This document shows positions 1 through 8,379 of a DNA stretch of 64,000 nt, piece by piece. The DNA is from Saccharicrinis sp963663905 (GTDB lineage Bacteria > Bacteroidota > Bacteroidia > Bacteroidales > Marinilabiliaceae): NCBI GenBank assembly GCA_963663905.2, contig OY760657.1, positions 4,960,001 to 5,024,000 of the forward strand, in the 5' to 3' direction. Both the position numbers and the translations under genes were made by a program. Numbering within the stretch: position 1 is the stretch's first letter; every line of letters begins with the position of its first letter. The notes below the pieces were generated by a model. That model was given only the letters and a program-made list of their open reading frames with translations, was not told where the DNA came from and made no database searches.

Positions 1-25
1 TTATAATTTAAGATATAATCAAAAT

Positions 26-616
26 ATGGAATTAGTATTTGCTACAAATAATCAAAATAAACTAACAGAAATACAAAAATTACTTAATCATTCGATTAAC
101 CTTAAAAGTTTAACAGATATAGGTTGTAATGAAGAAATTCCGGAAACCGGCGATACATTGGAAATAAATGCAAATCAAAAATCATCTTATATTTTTGATA
201 AATATAAAATCAACTGTTTTTCTGATGATACTGGACTTGAAATCGATGCATTAAATGGAGAACCAGGAGTATACAGTGCCAGATATGCTGGGGAGGATAA
301 AGATGCTAAAAAAAACATGGCATTGGTTCTTAACAAAATGAAAGATATTAAAAATAGAAATGCCAGATTTAGAACTGTAATCTCATTAATAATAGATGGG
401 CAAGAATTTCAATTTGAAGGTATTGTAAATGGAAAAATAGAAGAATCAGAAGCAGGAAACGAAGGATTTGGATATGATCCAATATTTACTCCTGATGGTT
501 ATTCTCAAACATTTGCAGAACTGGATATAAATGAAAAAAATAAAATCAGCCATCGTGGAAATGCAGTTAAGAAACTTGTTGAGTTTCTTAACACAAATTA
601 TTTAGATAATAAATAA
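26..616 (+). CDS. rdgB: RdgB/HAM1 family XTP/dITP pyrophosphatase
   Basis: House-cleaning nucleotide pyrophosphatase that hydrolyses non-canonical purine triphosphates (dITP, XTP) to monophosphates in the cytoplasm, keeping them out of DNA and RNA. The 196-residue length is normal for the family. Visible signatures are the N-terminal FATNNQNKLTE substrate loop (residues 5-15), the catalytic FSDDTGLEIDAL block (D67/D68), PGVYSARYAG, EGFGYDPIF and the terminal SHRGNAV base-recognition motif. The ATG at 26 gives a full-length product. It is followed 45 bases later by porZ on the same strand, so the two may be co-transcribed; its own promoter would lie outside the window. Confidence 0.96.
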   Translation: MELVFATNNQNKLTEIQKLLNHSINLKSLTDIGCNEEIPETGDTLEINANQKSSYIFDKYKINCFSDDTGLEIDALNGEPGVYSARYAGEDKDAKKNMALVLNKMKDIKNRNARFRTVISLIIDGQEFQFEGIVNGKIEESEAGNEGFGYDPIFTPDGYSQTFAELDINEKNKISHRGNAVKKLVEFLNTNYLDNK

Positions 617-661
617 TTAATTAATCAAATAAATTATTTTAAATAATTATCGTATTGTAGT

Positions 662-3025
662 ATGAAGCATTTATTATTTATTTCCATATCACTTTTGGTA
701 ACAATAAATTCCTTTTCTCAAGTTGCCATTGGCGAATGGCAAGAATATTTATCTTTTTCCAATGTAAAAAATATTGTAAAGATTAACAATACAGTTTTTG
801 CTGCTTCAGAAATTGGTTTATTCAGCTATGATACAGATGAATATAACATTGAAAAATATACAAAATTAAATTGCTTAAGTGATGTAGATATTTCTATTAT
901 TAAACAAATTCCAAACTCAGACAAAATATTTATTGGATACGAAAATGGTAATATTGACATATTTGAGAATGGTGAAGTTGTTAACATACCTGATCTGAAG
1001 ATCAAAAATTTAACCGAGAGTAAAAAGATTAATGCTATTGATTTTATTAATAATATGGCATTTTGTTCAACCGACTTTGGAATTTTAGTAGTAGATTATA
1101 ATAAATTTGAAATCTCTGATTCCTATTATATAGGAGATGAAGCGGCAGCTGTAATTATAAATCAAATAGCACATACTTCAGACTCAATTTTTGTTGCTAC
1201 TGAAAATGGTTTAAGAAAAGCTGCTATAAATAGTAGCTCTCTTTCTTTTTATGAGACATGGGAATATACTTCAGATGACAAAAGTAATTTCATGGGGGTT
1301 ATTTCAATCGACGATAAAATTATCACAACCAAACAGTCTAATAGTAGCTATGGAACATATTATTATTCAGATGGTACTTGGACTAAAATTCATAACACTA
1401 CTGATTTTATAAAACTTGAAAATTTCTCTAATAACTTTGCTATTGTGCAGACTAGCAAAATTGACATATTTTATAACAATCTTATTTTAGCCAAATCAAT
1501 TAACCAATATCAAGTTGAGGATAATAGTTTAAGTTTTCAAAGTAACACTATATACATAGATAATGATGAAAACTATTGGATAGGAGACAGCCAGAATGGT
1601 TTAATAAAAATACAAAACAGTTATGATTTACAAATATTACCTGATGGACCCAAATCAAATAAATGTTTTAAAGTTTTATCAACAGAAGATTCTTTTTGGA
1701 CAGTTGCAGGAGACTACAATTTTACACAAACCACTCCTGCTGAGGTTTCTATTTTAAGAGATGGTGTATGGAAATATCTTACAAGTAATACAGATCCTTT
1801 ATTAAATGGAGTTAATAATATTACTGATGTTATTGTTGATCCACAAAATAACTATCATGCATATCTTGCAAGTTATAACAACGGTATTATTGAATTAGAA
1901 AATGATATGGTAAGTTATCATTACAATCAAAATAACAGTGGACTTCAAAAAGTATATATCTGGGAATTAGTCACATCAATTGTATTTGATGAAGACGGTA
2001 ATGTATTTGCTACAAATCAAGAAGTAACCTATCCTATTGTAGTTAAACCATATAATATTACAGATGATAAAACGGGATGGATTCAGTACGATTACTTACC
2101 ATATGATGATCCAGGCGAACAAACCTGGTTAAGAAAAATGATATATACTAGTTGGGGTGACATATGGGCAATTGCTGCAATTGATGCTAATGGTCTATTT
2201 GTGGCAGATATTAATGGAACACCTTACGATACAAGTGATGATACATATAGAGGACCCAAAAATACCAGAAATGTAACCTTTAATGATTCAAGATATTCAA
2301 ATATAGCTATATGGGATGAAGATGGAGCAAGTATATCATCAAGTTTACAGTGCTTAGCTGAAGATAAAAATGGATACATTTGGGTTGGAACAGACGAAGG
2401 ACCTATTGTATATTATAGACCTCAAAATATTTTCAACGAAGATTATCCTCAAGCATCAAAAATTCTTATACCTAGAAATGATGGAACTGGATTAGCAGAT
2501 TATTTGTTAGAAAGTGAGGATATATCAACTATAGCAATAGATGGAGCAAACAGAAAATGGTTTGGAACGCAAAATGGTGCATATCTAATATCTGATGATG
2601 GAACAGAAACAATAAGTCACTTTACAACAGAAAACAGTCCTTTATTATCTAATATCATTAATAGCATAAGCATTAATCCAGAGAGTGGAGAAGTCTTTTT
2701 CGCTACAGATAAAGGAATTGTTTCTTACTTAGGAACAGCAACAGAAGGTAAAGAATCATATAATTCAATTACAGTATTTCCAAATCCTGTTAAACCTGGA
2801 TTTGAGGGAGTAATTACAATTAGAGGCTTAATTGAAAATTCTACCACAACAATAACCGACATAAGTGGCAAAATTGTATATCAGACAATTTCAAATGGAG
2901 GAGAAGTTGTTTGGAATGGAAGAAATATAAATAACCAGAAAGTTTCTAGTGGAATATATTTAGTTTTTGCAACAAATGAAGATGGGGAAAAATTTCTAGC
3001 AACTAAAATTATGATTGTCAGATAA
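662..3025 (+). CDS. porZ: PorZ-like type IX secretion system beta-propeller protein with C-terminal sorting domain
   Basis: 787-residue exported protein. A signal peptide (residues 1-20, ending NSFSQ) is followed by QVAIGEWQEYLSFSNVKN, the start typical of PorZ. Residues about 30-690 form repeated two-component-regulator-type propeller blades, with motifs such as GLFSYD, GYIWVGTDEGP and RKWFGTQNGAYL. Residues about 700-787 are a type IX secretion C-terminal domain beginning ITVFPNPVKPG, with a GKIVY strand and SSGIYLV near the end. In Porphyromonas, PorZ sits on the cell surface and delivers anionic LPS to the PorU sortase in the attachment complex. That role is inferred here from family membership. 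Other T9SS genes are not in the window. A generic propeller CTD protein is the alternative. Confidence 0.85.
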   Translation: MKHLLFISISLLVTINSFSQVAIGEWQEYLSFSNVKNIVKINNTVFAASEIGLFSYDTDEYNIEKYTKLNCLSDVDISIIKQIPNSDKIFIGYENGNIDIFENGEVVNIPDLKIKNLTESKKINAIDFINNMAFCSTDFGILVVDYNKFEISDSYYIGDEAAAVIINQIAHTSDSIFVATENGLRKAAINSSSLSFYETWEYTSDDKSNFMGVISIDDKIITTKQSNSSYGTYYYSDGTWTKIHNTTDFIKLENFSNNFAIVQTSKIDIFYNNLILAKSINQYQVEDNSLSFQSNTIYIDNDENYWIGDSQNGLIKIQNSYDLQILPDGPKSNKCFKVLSTEDSFWTVAGDYNFTQTTPAEVSILRDGVWKYLTSNTDPLLNGVNNITDVIVDPQNNYHAYLASYNNGIIELENDMVSYHYNQNNSGLQKVYIWELVTSIVFDEDGNVFATNQEVTYPIVVKPYNITDDKTGWIQYDYLPYDDPGEQTWLRKMIYTSWGDIWAIAAIDANGLFVADINGTPYDTSDDTYRGPKNTRNVTFNDSRYSNIAIWDEDGASISSSLQCLAEDKNGYIWVGTDEGPIVYYRPQNIFNEDYPQASKILIPRNDGTGLADYLLESEDISTIAIDGANRKWFGTQNGAYLISDDGTETISHFTTENSPLLSNIINSISINPESGEVFFATDKGIVSYLGTATEGKESYNSITVFPNPVKPGFEGVITIRGLIENSTTTITDISGKIVYQTISNGGEVVWNGRNINNQKVSSGIYLVFATNEDGEKFLATKIMIVR

Positions 3026-3058
3026 AACATCATATTTTTATTTTCCACTAGAGCAAAT

Positions 3059-3066
3059 TACTTTTG
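3059..3066 (+). promoter_or_regulatory. Bacteroidota-type -7 promoter element (TACTTTTG)
   Basis: Exact match to TAnnTTTG, the -7 element of Bacteroidota housekeeping promoters, 25 bases upstream of the ATG at 3091. It overlaps a TTG codon (3064) that extends the downstream reading frame, so that TTG is very unlikely to be the translation start. No convincing -33 TTTG was found. Confidence 0.6.
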
Positions 3067-3090
3067 TGGAAACAAAATTTTACATACCTC

Positions 3091-5829
3091 ATGCGTAAAA
3101 AGATTATTACGATTTCTATATGTGTTATATTAGCTGGTGTATTAATATACTCATATCTATTTTTAAATAATTATAAGAACTATACTAATAACAATGCACT
3201 AAAAGGGATCCCTACTGATGTATCCTTAATTTTAAAAATAGATAATCCTGATAATTTAATTGAAATCATCAATGAAAAAATTGAATATCGTGAAGATTTA
3301 TGTGCATTTGAATGGTTCAGAAATTTCTGTGATATAACAAATAAGATTGATAGTTCTGCATTTTTGAATAAGAGTATATTTAATACATTAAAAAGAAAAC
3401 CATTAACAATATCCTTTCATAAAGAAGGAAAAAACTCTCTTACTCCATTATTTATATATGAAATAGTCAATAAAGCTCAGTATAAAGATTTAAATACCTT
3501 TATATTAAACGATGCAAATCAAAATTGGACTATCAATAAAAGAAAATACAATTCAACAATAATCTATAAAATAAAGGATCAAAAAGATGGTTATGAAATA
3601 TTTATAACTTTAGATACAGGTCTTTTAATGATAAGTTCATCATCATTAATTATAGAAAAATCAATTCGTCAATTAGATACTGAATTTTCACTTGAAAAAG
3701 ATAATAACTTCAACAAGTTGTATAAAACCATTGGAAATAGCTGTGATCTAAACCTATTTATTAACTTCAAAAACACATATGATTTCTTAAGTAATATTCT
3801 ATCAAAAGAATTCAGTAACACAAGCTCTTTTTTTAAATCAGTAGGAAACTGGGGCGAATTAGATATCAATCTAAACAAAGAAATAGTTAGTATAAATGGA
3901 TTTATTTACCCTTCAAAAGAAAAGGAAAAATTAAACTTATTAATAGATGGTATTGATCCTTCAATTTCAAGAATTAGCAAATTCTTACCTTCAAATACTG
4001 CATTTTATTACAACTATAACATTGACGACATCGATTTATTATTAAGTAACTTAAATAAATACCTTGAACAATCCGGAAATATAACATCCTTTAATAACAC
4101 AATTCAGGAATTATCTTCAAATCTAACTCCTGAAGATTATAAAAATAAGCTATTTAGCATCCTTGAAGATGAATTCTGTTTGGCATACACTTCGAACACA
4201 TCATCAAATAAAGAAGAAGGAAAGTATTTACTTATAGAAACAAGCAGCAAATCAAAAACACTTTCAGTTTTATCTGAAATAGCTAATAAAACTATAAATC
4301 CTATTAATAATTATAAACTTGATAATGAAACATCTTACCCAATTTACAAATCTGATGGTTTAGAAGGAATCAAGTACATATATTCGCAATATTTCCAAAA
4401 TCCGCCCAGTGAATTCTTTACATTTATTGATAACTATTTGGTATTTGCTAATACAATTAACTCTCTGAATTCTATAATATACTCTTTTGAATTAAAAAAG
4501 ACTTTAAACAATAGTAAATATTACCAACAGTTTAGCGAGAACTTTTCATATAAGGAAAACATATTTATTTATATTGACTTTTCTAAAATATCTTCCATTA
4601 TTCCCAATGAATCAAGTATAAGTATTTTAAATCCGAACAAAGAACAAAAAGAAGTCCTTTCAAAATTTTACGGAATTGGTTTTCAATTTTCTAACGCAAA
4701 TAATTTATTATATACAAACTCATGTATTAAATATTTACCGGTTAGGGAAAAGGAACCCAGAACTGTCTGGCAAAGCGGATTAGATAGCACTATTTTTTCA
4801 AAACCGAGTTTGGTTATTAATCATAACAATAACGAAAAAGAAATTTTAGTACAAGACAAATCTAATATATTATACTTAATAGCGAATAATGGTAAAATTT
4901 TGTGGCAGAAAAAACTTGATAATCCTATTCTAAGTGAAATATATCAAATTGATTACTATAGAAATAATAAACTACAATACTTATTCAACACAAAGGACAA
5001 ACTTTACCTTGTTGACAGAAATGGAAATCCAGTTGAAAAATATCCAATTAATTTTAGACACGAAGCAACAAATGGCATAGCTCTTTTTGATTATGATAAC
5101 AATAGAAACTATAGAATATTTGTTGCCTGTAATAACAAGGAAACATATGTTTATGATAAAACTGGAAAAGTAATTAAAGGTTGGAAAGCAAAAGCAACTG
5201 AAGGTATAGTAAGTAATCCTATACAATTTTTCAGAATTAACAACAAAGACTATATCATATTTTCTGATGCTAAAAGAAACTATATTTTAAACAGAAGAGG
5301 TGAAAATCGAGTAAGTATAAAAAATGATTTCGTTAGAAATAAAAACAGTCTATTTTATTTATATGATAATTCTTCAATAATTACAACAGACGATACTGGC
5401 AATGCAAAAATAATTGATTTATCAAATGGTAATGTAGCAACCTTAAAACTAAATAACTCCAAAGAGGACCATTACTTCACCTTTGATAATATATCAAATA
5501 AAAAAGGAGAGGAAATCTTATTACTTACCCATAATAGTTTAAATCTATATTCAAGTAATGGAGAAAAGATATTTTCAAAGGATATTGAAGGTAGTATTGC
5601 ATTAAACGCAGATCTATATCACTTCTCATCATCTAATATCAAAATTGGTGTTTATGATGAGAAGAATCAAAAGATTTACCTTATTAATAACAACGGAAAT
5701 GTTTATAAAAACTTTCCATTAAAAGGAAAATCAAGATTTAGTATTGGTTTTTTAAGTTCTTCGAGCAACCAATTTAACCTTATTGTTGGTGGAGATAATA
5801 ATTACCTTTATAATTATCAAATTGAATAG
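3091..5829 (+). CDS. Membrane-anchored protein with C-terminal PQQ/WD-like propeller, unknown function
   Basis: I do not recognise a named family. The ATG at 3091 is chosen over the in-frame TTG at 3064 because the latter lies inside a -7 promoter box; the resulting 912-residue protein begins MRKKIITISIC and has one N-terminal membrane segment (about residues 4-26), leaving the rest probably periplasmic. Residues about 35-560 are a mixed alpha/beta region starting GIPTDVSLILKIDNP, which resembles DUF3352-like proteins. Residues about 570-912 contain repeated strands such as LYLIANNGKILWQKK, LYLVDRNGNPVEKYP and YVYDKTGKVIKGWK, the pattern of PQQ/quinoprotein-like beta-propeller blades (compare BamB). 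A role in envelope assembly or surveillance is possible but only inferred. Confidence 0.75.
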   Translation: MRKKIITISICVILAGVLIYSYLFLNNYKNYTNNNALKGIPTDVSLILKIDNPDNLIEIINEKIEYREDLCAFEWFRNFCDITNKIDSSAFLNKSIFNTLKRKPLTISFHKEGKNSLTPLFIYEIVNKAQYKDLNTFILNDANQNWTINKRKYNSTIIYKIKDQKDGYEIFITLDTGLLMISSSSLIIEKSIRQLDTEFSLEKDNNFNKLYKTIGNSCDLNLFINFKNTYDFLSNILSKEFSNTSSFFKSVGNWGELDINLNKEIVSINGFIYPSKEKEKLNLLIDGIDPSISRISKFLPSNTAFYYNYNIDDIDLLLSNLNKYLEQSGNITSFNNTIQELSSNLTPEDYKNKLFSILEDEFCLAYTSNTSSNKEEGKYLLIETSSKSKTLSVLSEIANKTINPINNYKLDNETSYPIYKSDGLEGIKYIYSQYFQNPPSEFFTFIDNYLVFANTINSLNSIIYSFELKKTLNNSKYYQQFSENFSYKENIFIYIDFSKISSIIPNESSISILNPNKEQKEVLSKFYGIGFQFSNANNLLYTNSCIKYLPVREKEPRTVWQSGLDSTIFSKPSLVINHNNNEKEILVQDKSNILYLIANNGKILWQKKLDNPILSEIYQIDYYRNNKLQYLFNTKDKLYLVDRNGNPVEKYPINFRHEATNGIALFDYDNNRNYRIFVACNNKETYVYDKTGKVIKGWKAKATEGIVSNPIQFFRINNKDYIIFSDAKRNYILNRRGENRVSIKNDFVRNKNSLFYLYDNSSIITTDDTGNAKIIDLSNGNVATLKLNNSKEDHYFTFDNISNKKGEEILLLTHNSLNLYSSNGEKIFSKDIEGSIALNADLYHFSSSNIKIGVYDEKNQKIYLINNNGNVYKNFPLKGKSRFSIGFLSSSSNQFNLIVGGDNNYLYNYQIE

Positions 5830-5843
5830 CAAATTTTGTAATT

Positions 5844-6830
5844 ATGAAAAAAATTAAAATAGGAGTATTAGGTGTTTCAAATCACTTTATTAAAAGAATT
5901 ATTTTACCCTTAAAAGAGCTCAGTAATGGTTGTATTAATGCTGTTGCATCCAGAGATATAAATAAAGCAGAACAAATTGCTAAAGAATTTGAAATAGAAA
6001 AGTTTTACGGTACATACAAAGCCCTTCTTGATGATAAAGATATTGATGCTATTTACATTCCATTACCTAATCATTTACATCTAAAATGGATAAAAGAAGC
6101 AGCAAATAAAGGAAAACACATTATATGTGAAAAACCTATTACACTAAATAAAAAAGAGGCATTAGAAGCACTAAAATGTGCAAAAGATAACAACATCTAT
6201 ATTCAAGAAGCTTTTATGTATAAATACCATCCTCAATGGATTCATGCATTAAACTTAATAAAAACAAATCAATTAGGCCAGGTAAAGTATATTCATACGA
6301 CTTTTGCATATAATAATCCAAATCCTGAAAACATTAGAAATATTAAAGAATATGGAGGTGGAGCCTTAATGGATATTGGATGTTACGCTGTGTCACTATC
6401 AAGGTTTATACTACAAAAAGAACCATTAAGGGTAATTTCATTAATGCAGCATCACGACAGTTTTAAAACTGATTATTTAACAACAGGAATATTGGATTTT
6501 GATGGAATTCATTCAGTATTTACAGTATCTACATTAACAGAAGCCAATCAATCAGTAGAAATTGTAGCTAGAGCAGGGACAATTAAAATTCAAATACCTT
6601 TTAATACTTATATAGATACTAAAGCTAAAATTACGGTATTCACACCACAAGGTTCAAGAGATATAGAATTTGATATTTGTGATCAATATGGATTGATGTT
6701 TAAAGACTTTTGTAATAATATACTGGAAAATAATTTTGGAATTGATAATTTCCAGGATGCTATAAATAATATGACAGTTATTGATGCTTTATTTAGCTCA
6801 TGCCAAAATAATAGCTGGATAGGGATATAA
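5844..6830 (+). CDS. Gfo/Idh/MocA family NAD(P)-dependent oxidoreductase
   Basis: 328-residue dehydrogenase-type protein. The N-terminal Rossmann fold shows IGVLGVSNHF (nucleotide loop, residues 7-16), DIDAIYIPLPNHLH and the family-defining CEKPITL (about residue 94-100), whose Lys is the usual catalytic/cofactor residue. The C-terminal half (from about residue 130) carries the GGGALMDIGCYAV motif of the alpha/beta substrate domain, with His/Tyr candidates in AFMYKYHPQW. Members oxidise or reduce sugars, inositols and biliverdin; the substrate cannot be read from sequence. It starts 14 bases after the propeller gene and ends at a strong terminator, so it is probably the last gene of that transcript. 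Confidence 0.9.
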   Translation: MKKIKIGVLGVSNHFIKRIILPLKELSNGCINAVASRDINKAEQIAKEFEIEKFYGTYKALLDDKDIDAIYIPLPNHLHLKWIKEAANKGKHIICEKPITLNKKEALEALKCAKDNNIYIQEAFMYKYHPQWIHALNLIKTNQLGQVKYIHTTFAYNNPNPENIRNIKEYGGGALMDIGCYAVSLSRFILQKEPLRVISLMQHHDSFKTDYLTTGILDFDGIHSVFTVSTLTEANQSVEIVARAGTIKIQIPFNTYIDTKAKITVFTPQGSRDIEFDICDQYGLMFKDFCNNILENNFGIDNFQDAINNMTVIDALFSSCQNNSWIGI

Positions 6831-6858
6831 AAAAAGCGGTGTAACCACCGCTTTTTTT
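6831..6858. terminator. Bidirectional intrinsic terminator
   Basis: Perfect 11-bp stem AAAAAGCGGTG / CACCGCTTTTT with TAAC loop, flanked by A and T runs. It separates the rightward oxidoreductase gene from the end of the leftward chemosensory array and can serve both strands. Confidence 0.92.
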
Positions 6859-6881
6859 ATATAATATATTTAATAATTTTC

Positions 6882-7340
6882 TTACATCGAACTAATTTCC
6901 GCAGCAGAATATTGTTTTACAAGTGACATAACACCTTTTGCACAACCTTCAGCTCCACCTTTAAACGAAAATACAAGACTATAAACTTTGGTTTTTAAAC
7001 ATAAAAACTCAAAAGCACTATACATCTTACCACTTTCAAAATTACTTACCAGTAATTTATCACCATCATAAAGCTGCATGATCACTTTCTCAGGATTTCC
7101 TAATCCGTTTACAGCATTAAATTTATATTGACTTCTACTATTTAAAATAACACTGAATTTTACATATCCAGTTTTTGTATCTTTCTTTTCTTGTTTAAGA
7201 TCAATAGTGAAATCTTTCATATATTGTGTATCACCCATTTCTTTTAATGCTTGTTTAAGCAAATCATCTCCACATTGAGCATTACTTTTAACAGCAAATA
7301 ATGAAATGAACAATATTGATAATATTAAGACCTTTTTCAT
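6882..7340 (-). CDS. Small exported protein of unknown function, last gene of the chemosensory array
   Basis: 152 residues when started at the ATG at 7338-7340 (MKKVLILSILF), which gives a clean signal peptide with cleavage after KSNA; a 12-residue upstream extension would spoil it. The mature part (about 132 residues) begins QCGDDLLKQALKEMG, has an alternating-strand middle (YVKFSVILNSRSQYKF, VIMQLYDGDKLLVSNF) and ends with the glycine/cysteine stretch FKGGAEGCAKGVMSLV. Four cysteines suggest disulfides in the periplasm. No family is recognised. It lies 60 bases beyond a lipoprotein gene in the same direction and before a terminator. A structural or ligand-sensing envelope role is only a guess. 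Confidence 0.75.
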   Translation of the reverse strand: MKKVLILSILFISLFAVKSNAQCGDDLLKQALKEMGDTQYMKDFTIDLKQEKKDTKTGYVKFSVILNSRSQYKFNAVNGLGNPEKVIMQLYDGDKLLVSNFESGKMYSAFEFLCLKTKVYSLVFSFKGGAEGCAKGVMSLVKQYSAAEISSM

Positions 7341-7400
7341 ACCGTATAATTTATTTCTTAATAAAATTGTAAGCAAAGATAAATTTTTAATTGATATTAT

Positions 7401-8321
7401 CTATGATACTATGAAATCTCTAAGACTTTTGATTTCAGTAACAATAGAATTAATTTGCTCATCTGTAATTTCAACATGGCTGATTTCATCTTGAACAATA
7501 ATCAAAGTACCATTCTTTTCGATTTTCTTAGGTTCTCCAAATTCAGTTGTAATTTTAACACCTTCATAAGCCTGCTTAATTTGCTCCATTCGGGTAACCA
7601 TTTCTGCAAAATTTGGATCTTTACTATAGTTATTAAGTATTATCAAAAGAATATCAATAATATCTTTTTGCTCTCCAATTCTATCAATTAAGTCTTTATT
7701 TTTTGTTGCTTGTATAACATTACCTGCAATATACAATCCTTCAATCCATGCACCAGTAACAATCAAAGTACTAACATTACTTCTTTTTTGCTCTCTTAAG
7801 TAAGAATCCATTTTATTAAAGCTGTTAACAGAAATTTCCATTAACGAATCAAGATTATTACTATTTGTTGCTAATTGCTTTAACGAGTTAAAATCAAAAA
7901 ATTGACCAACCTTAATACCTTCTGAAAGTTCCTTTATAGCTAAAAGATAAGAAACAACAATTGTATTTTTATCAAATGTATTGATATATCCTAAATCCGC
8001 ACTCAATACACCTAAATTAAGAGCCCTTTTAAAGCTTGTATTATAATCTTTGATTTTTTCAGGTTTATTCAAAATCTTTTGAGAAAAATCTACTCCTGAT
8101 TTTTTAATTAAAGCTGCCATTTCAACTGGAGAAGAAATATTTTGAATTACATCACCAATAATCTCTTCTGATAATTCTAGAGGCGCATCTGTAGTTAACG
8201 CTGAATCCGAAATAGCGAATTCATCAGAATCTGTTTGCTTTTGTCCTGAATTACCAGAACATGCAGAAAACATAACAATTCCGCTTAATATAGCCGTAGT
8301 GTACAATAATTTCTTTAACAT
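7401..8321 (-). CDS. Conserved exported lipoprotein, unknown function
   Basis: 306 residues with a lipoprotein signal peptide whose lipobox is MFSAC (Cys21), followed by a polar linker GNSGQKQTDSDEF. The mature domain from about residue 45 appears almost wholly alpha-helical (SSPVEMAALIKKSGVDF, NTSFKRALNLGVLSADLGYI, STLIVTGAWIEGLYIAGN), ending in RDFIVS. The pattern is familiar from unannotated Bacteroidota lipoproteins, but no function is known to me. It is 58 bases downstream of the TerB-ABC gene and upstream of another secreted protein, so the ABC transporter and these two envelope proteins may form one functional unit. Confidence 0.82.
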   Translation of the reverse strand: MLKKLLYTTAILSGIVMFSACSGNSGQKQTDSDEFAISDSALTTDAPLELSEEIIGDVIQNISSPVEMAALIKKSGVDFSQKILNKPEKIKDYNTSFKRALNLGVLSADLGYINTFDKNTIVVSYLLAIKELSEGIKVGQFFDFNSLKQLATNSNNLDSLMEISVNSFNKMDSYLREQKRSNVSTLIVTGAWIEGLYIAGNVIQATKNKDLIDRIGEQKDIIDILLIILNNYSKDPNFAEMVTRMEQIKQAYEGVKITTEFGEPKKIEKNGTLIIVQDEISHVEITDEQINSIVTEIKSLRDFIVS

Positions 8322-8379
8322 GATAGGTTTATTTTAAATTTTCAAAATAATTAGGTTATACTAGAAACCTTTAAAAAGG

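Noticed and set aside
3064..3066. TTG as translation start of the propeller protein
   Set aside because: It lies inside an exact -7 promoter element and the ATG at 3091 gives a better signal-anchor start.
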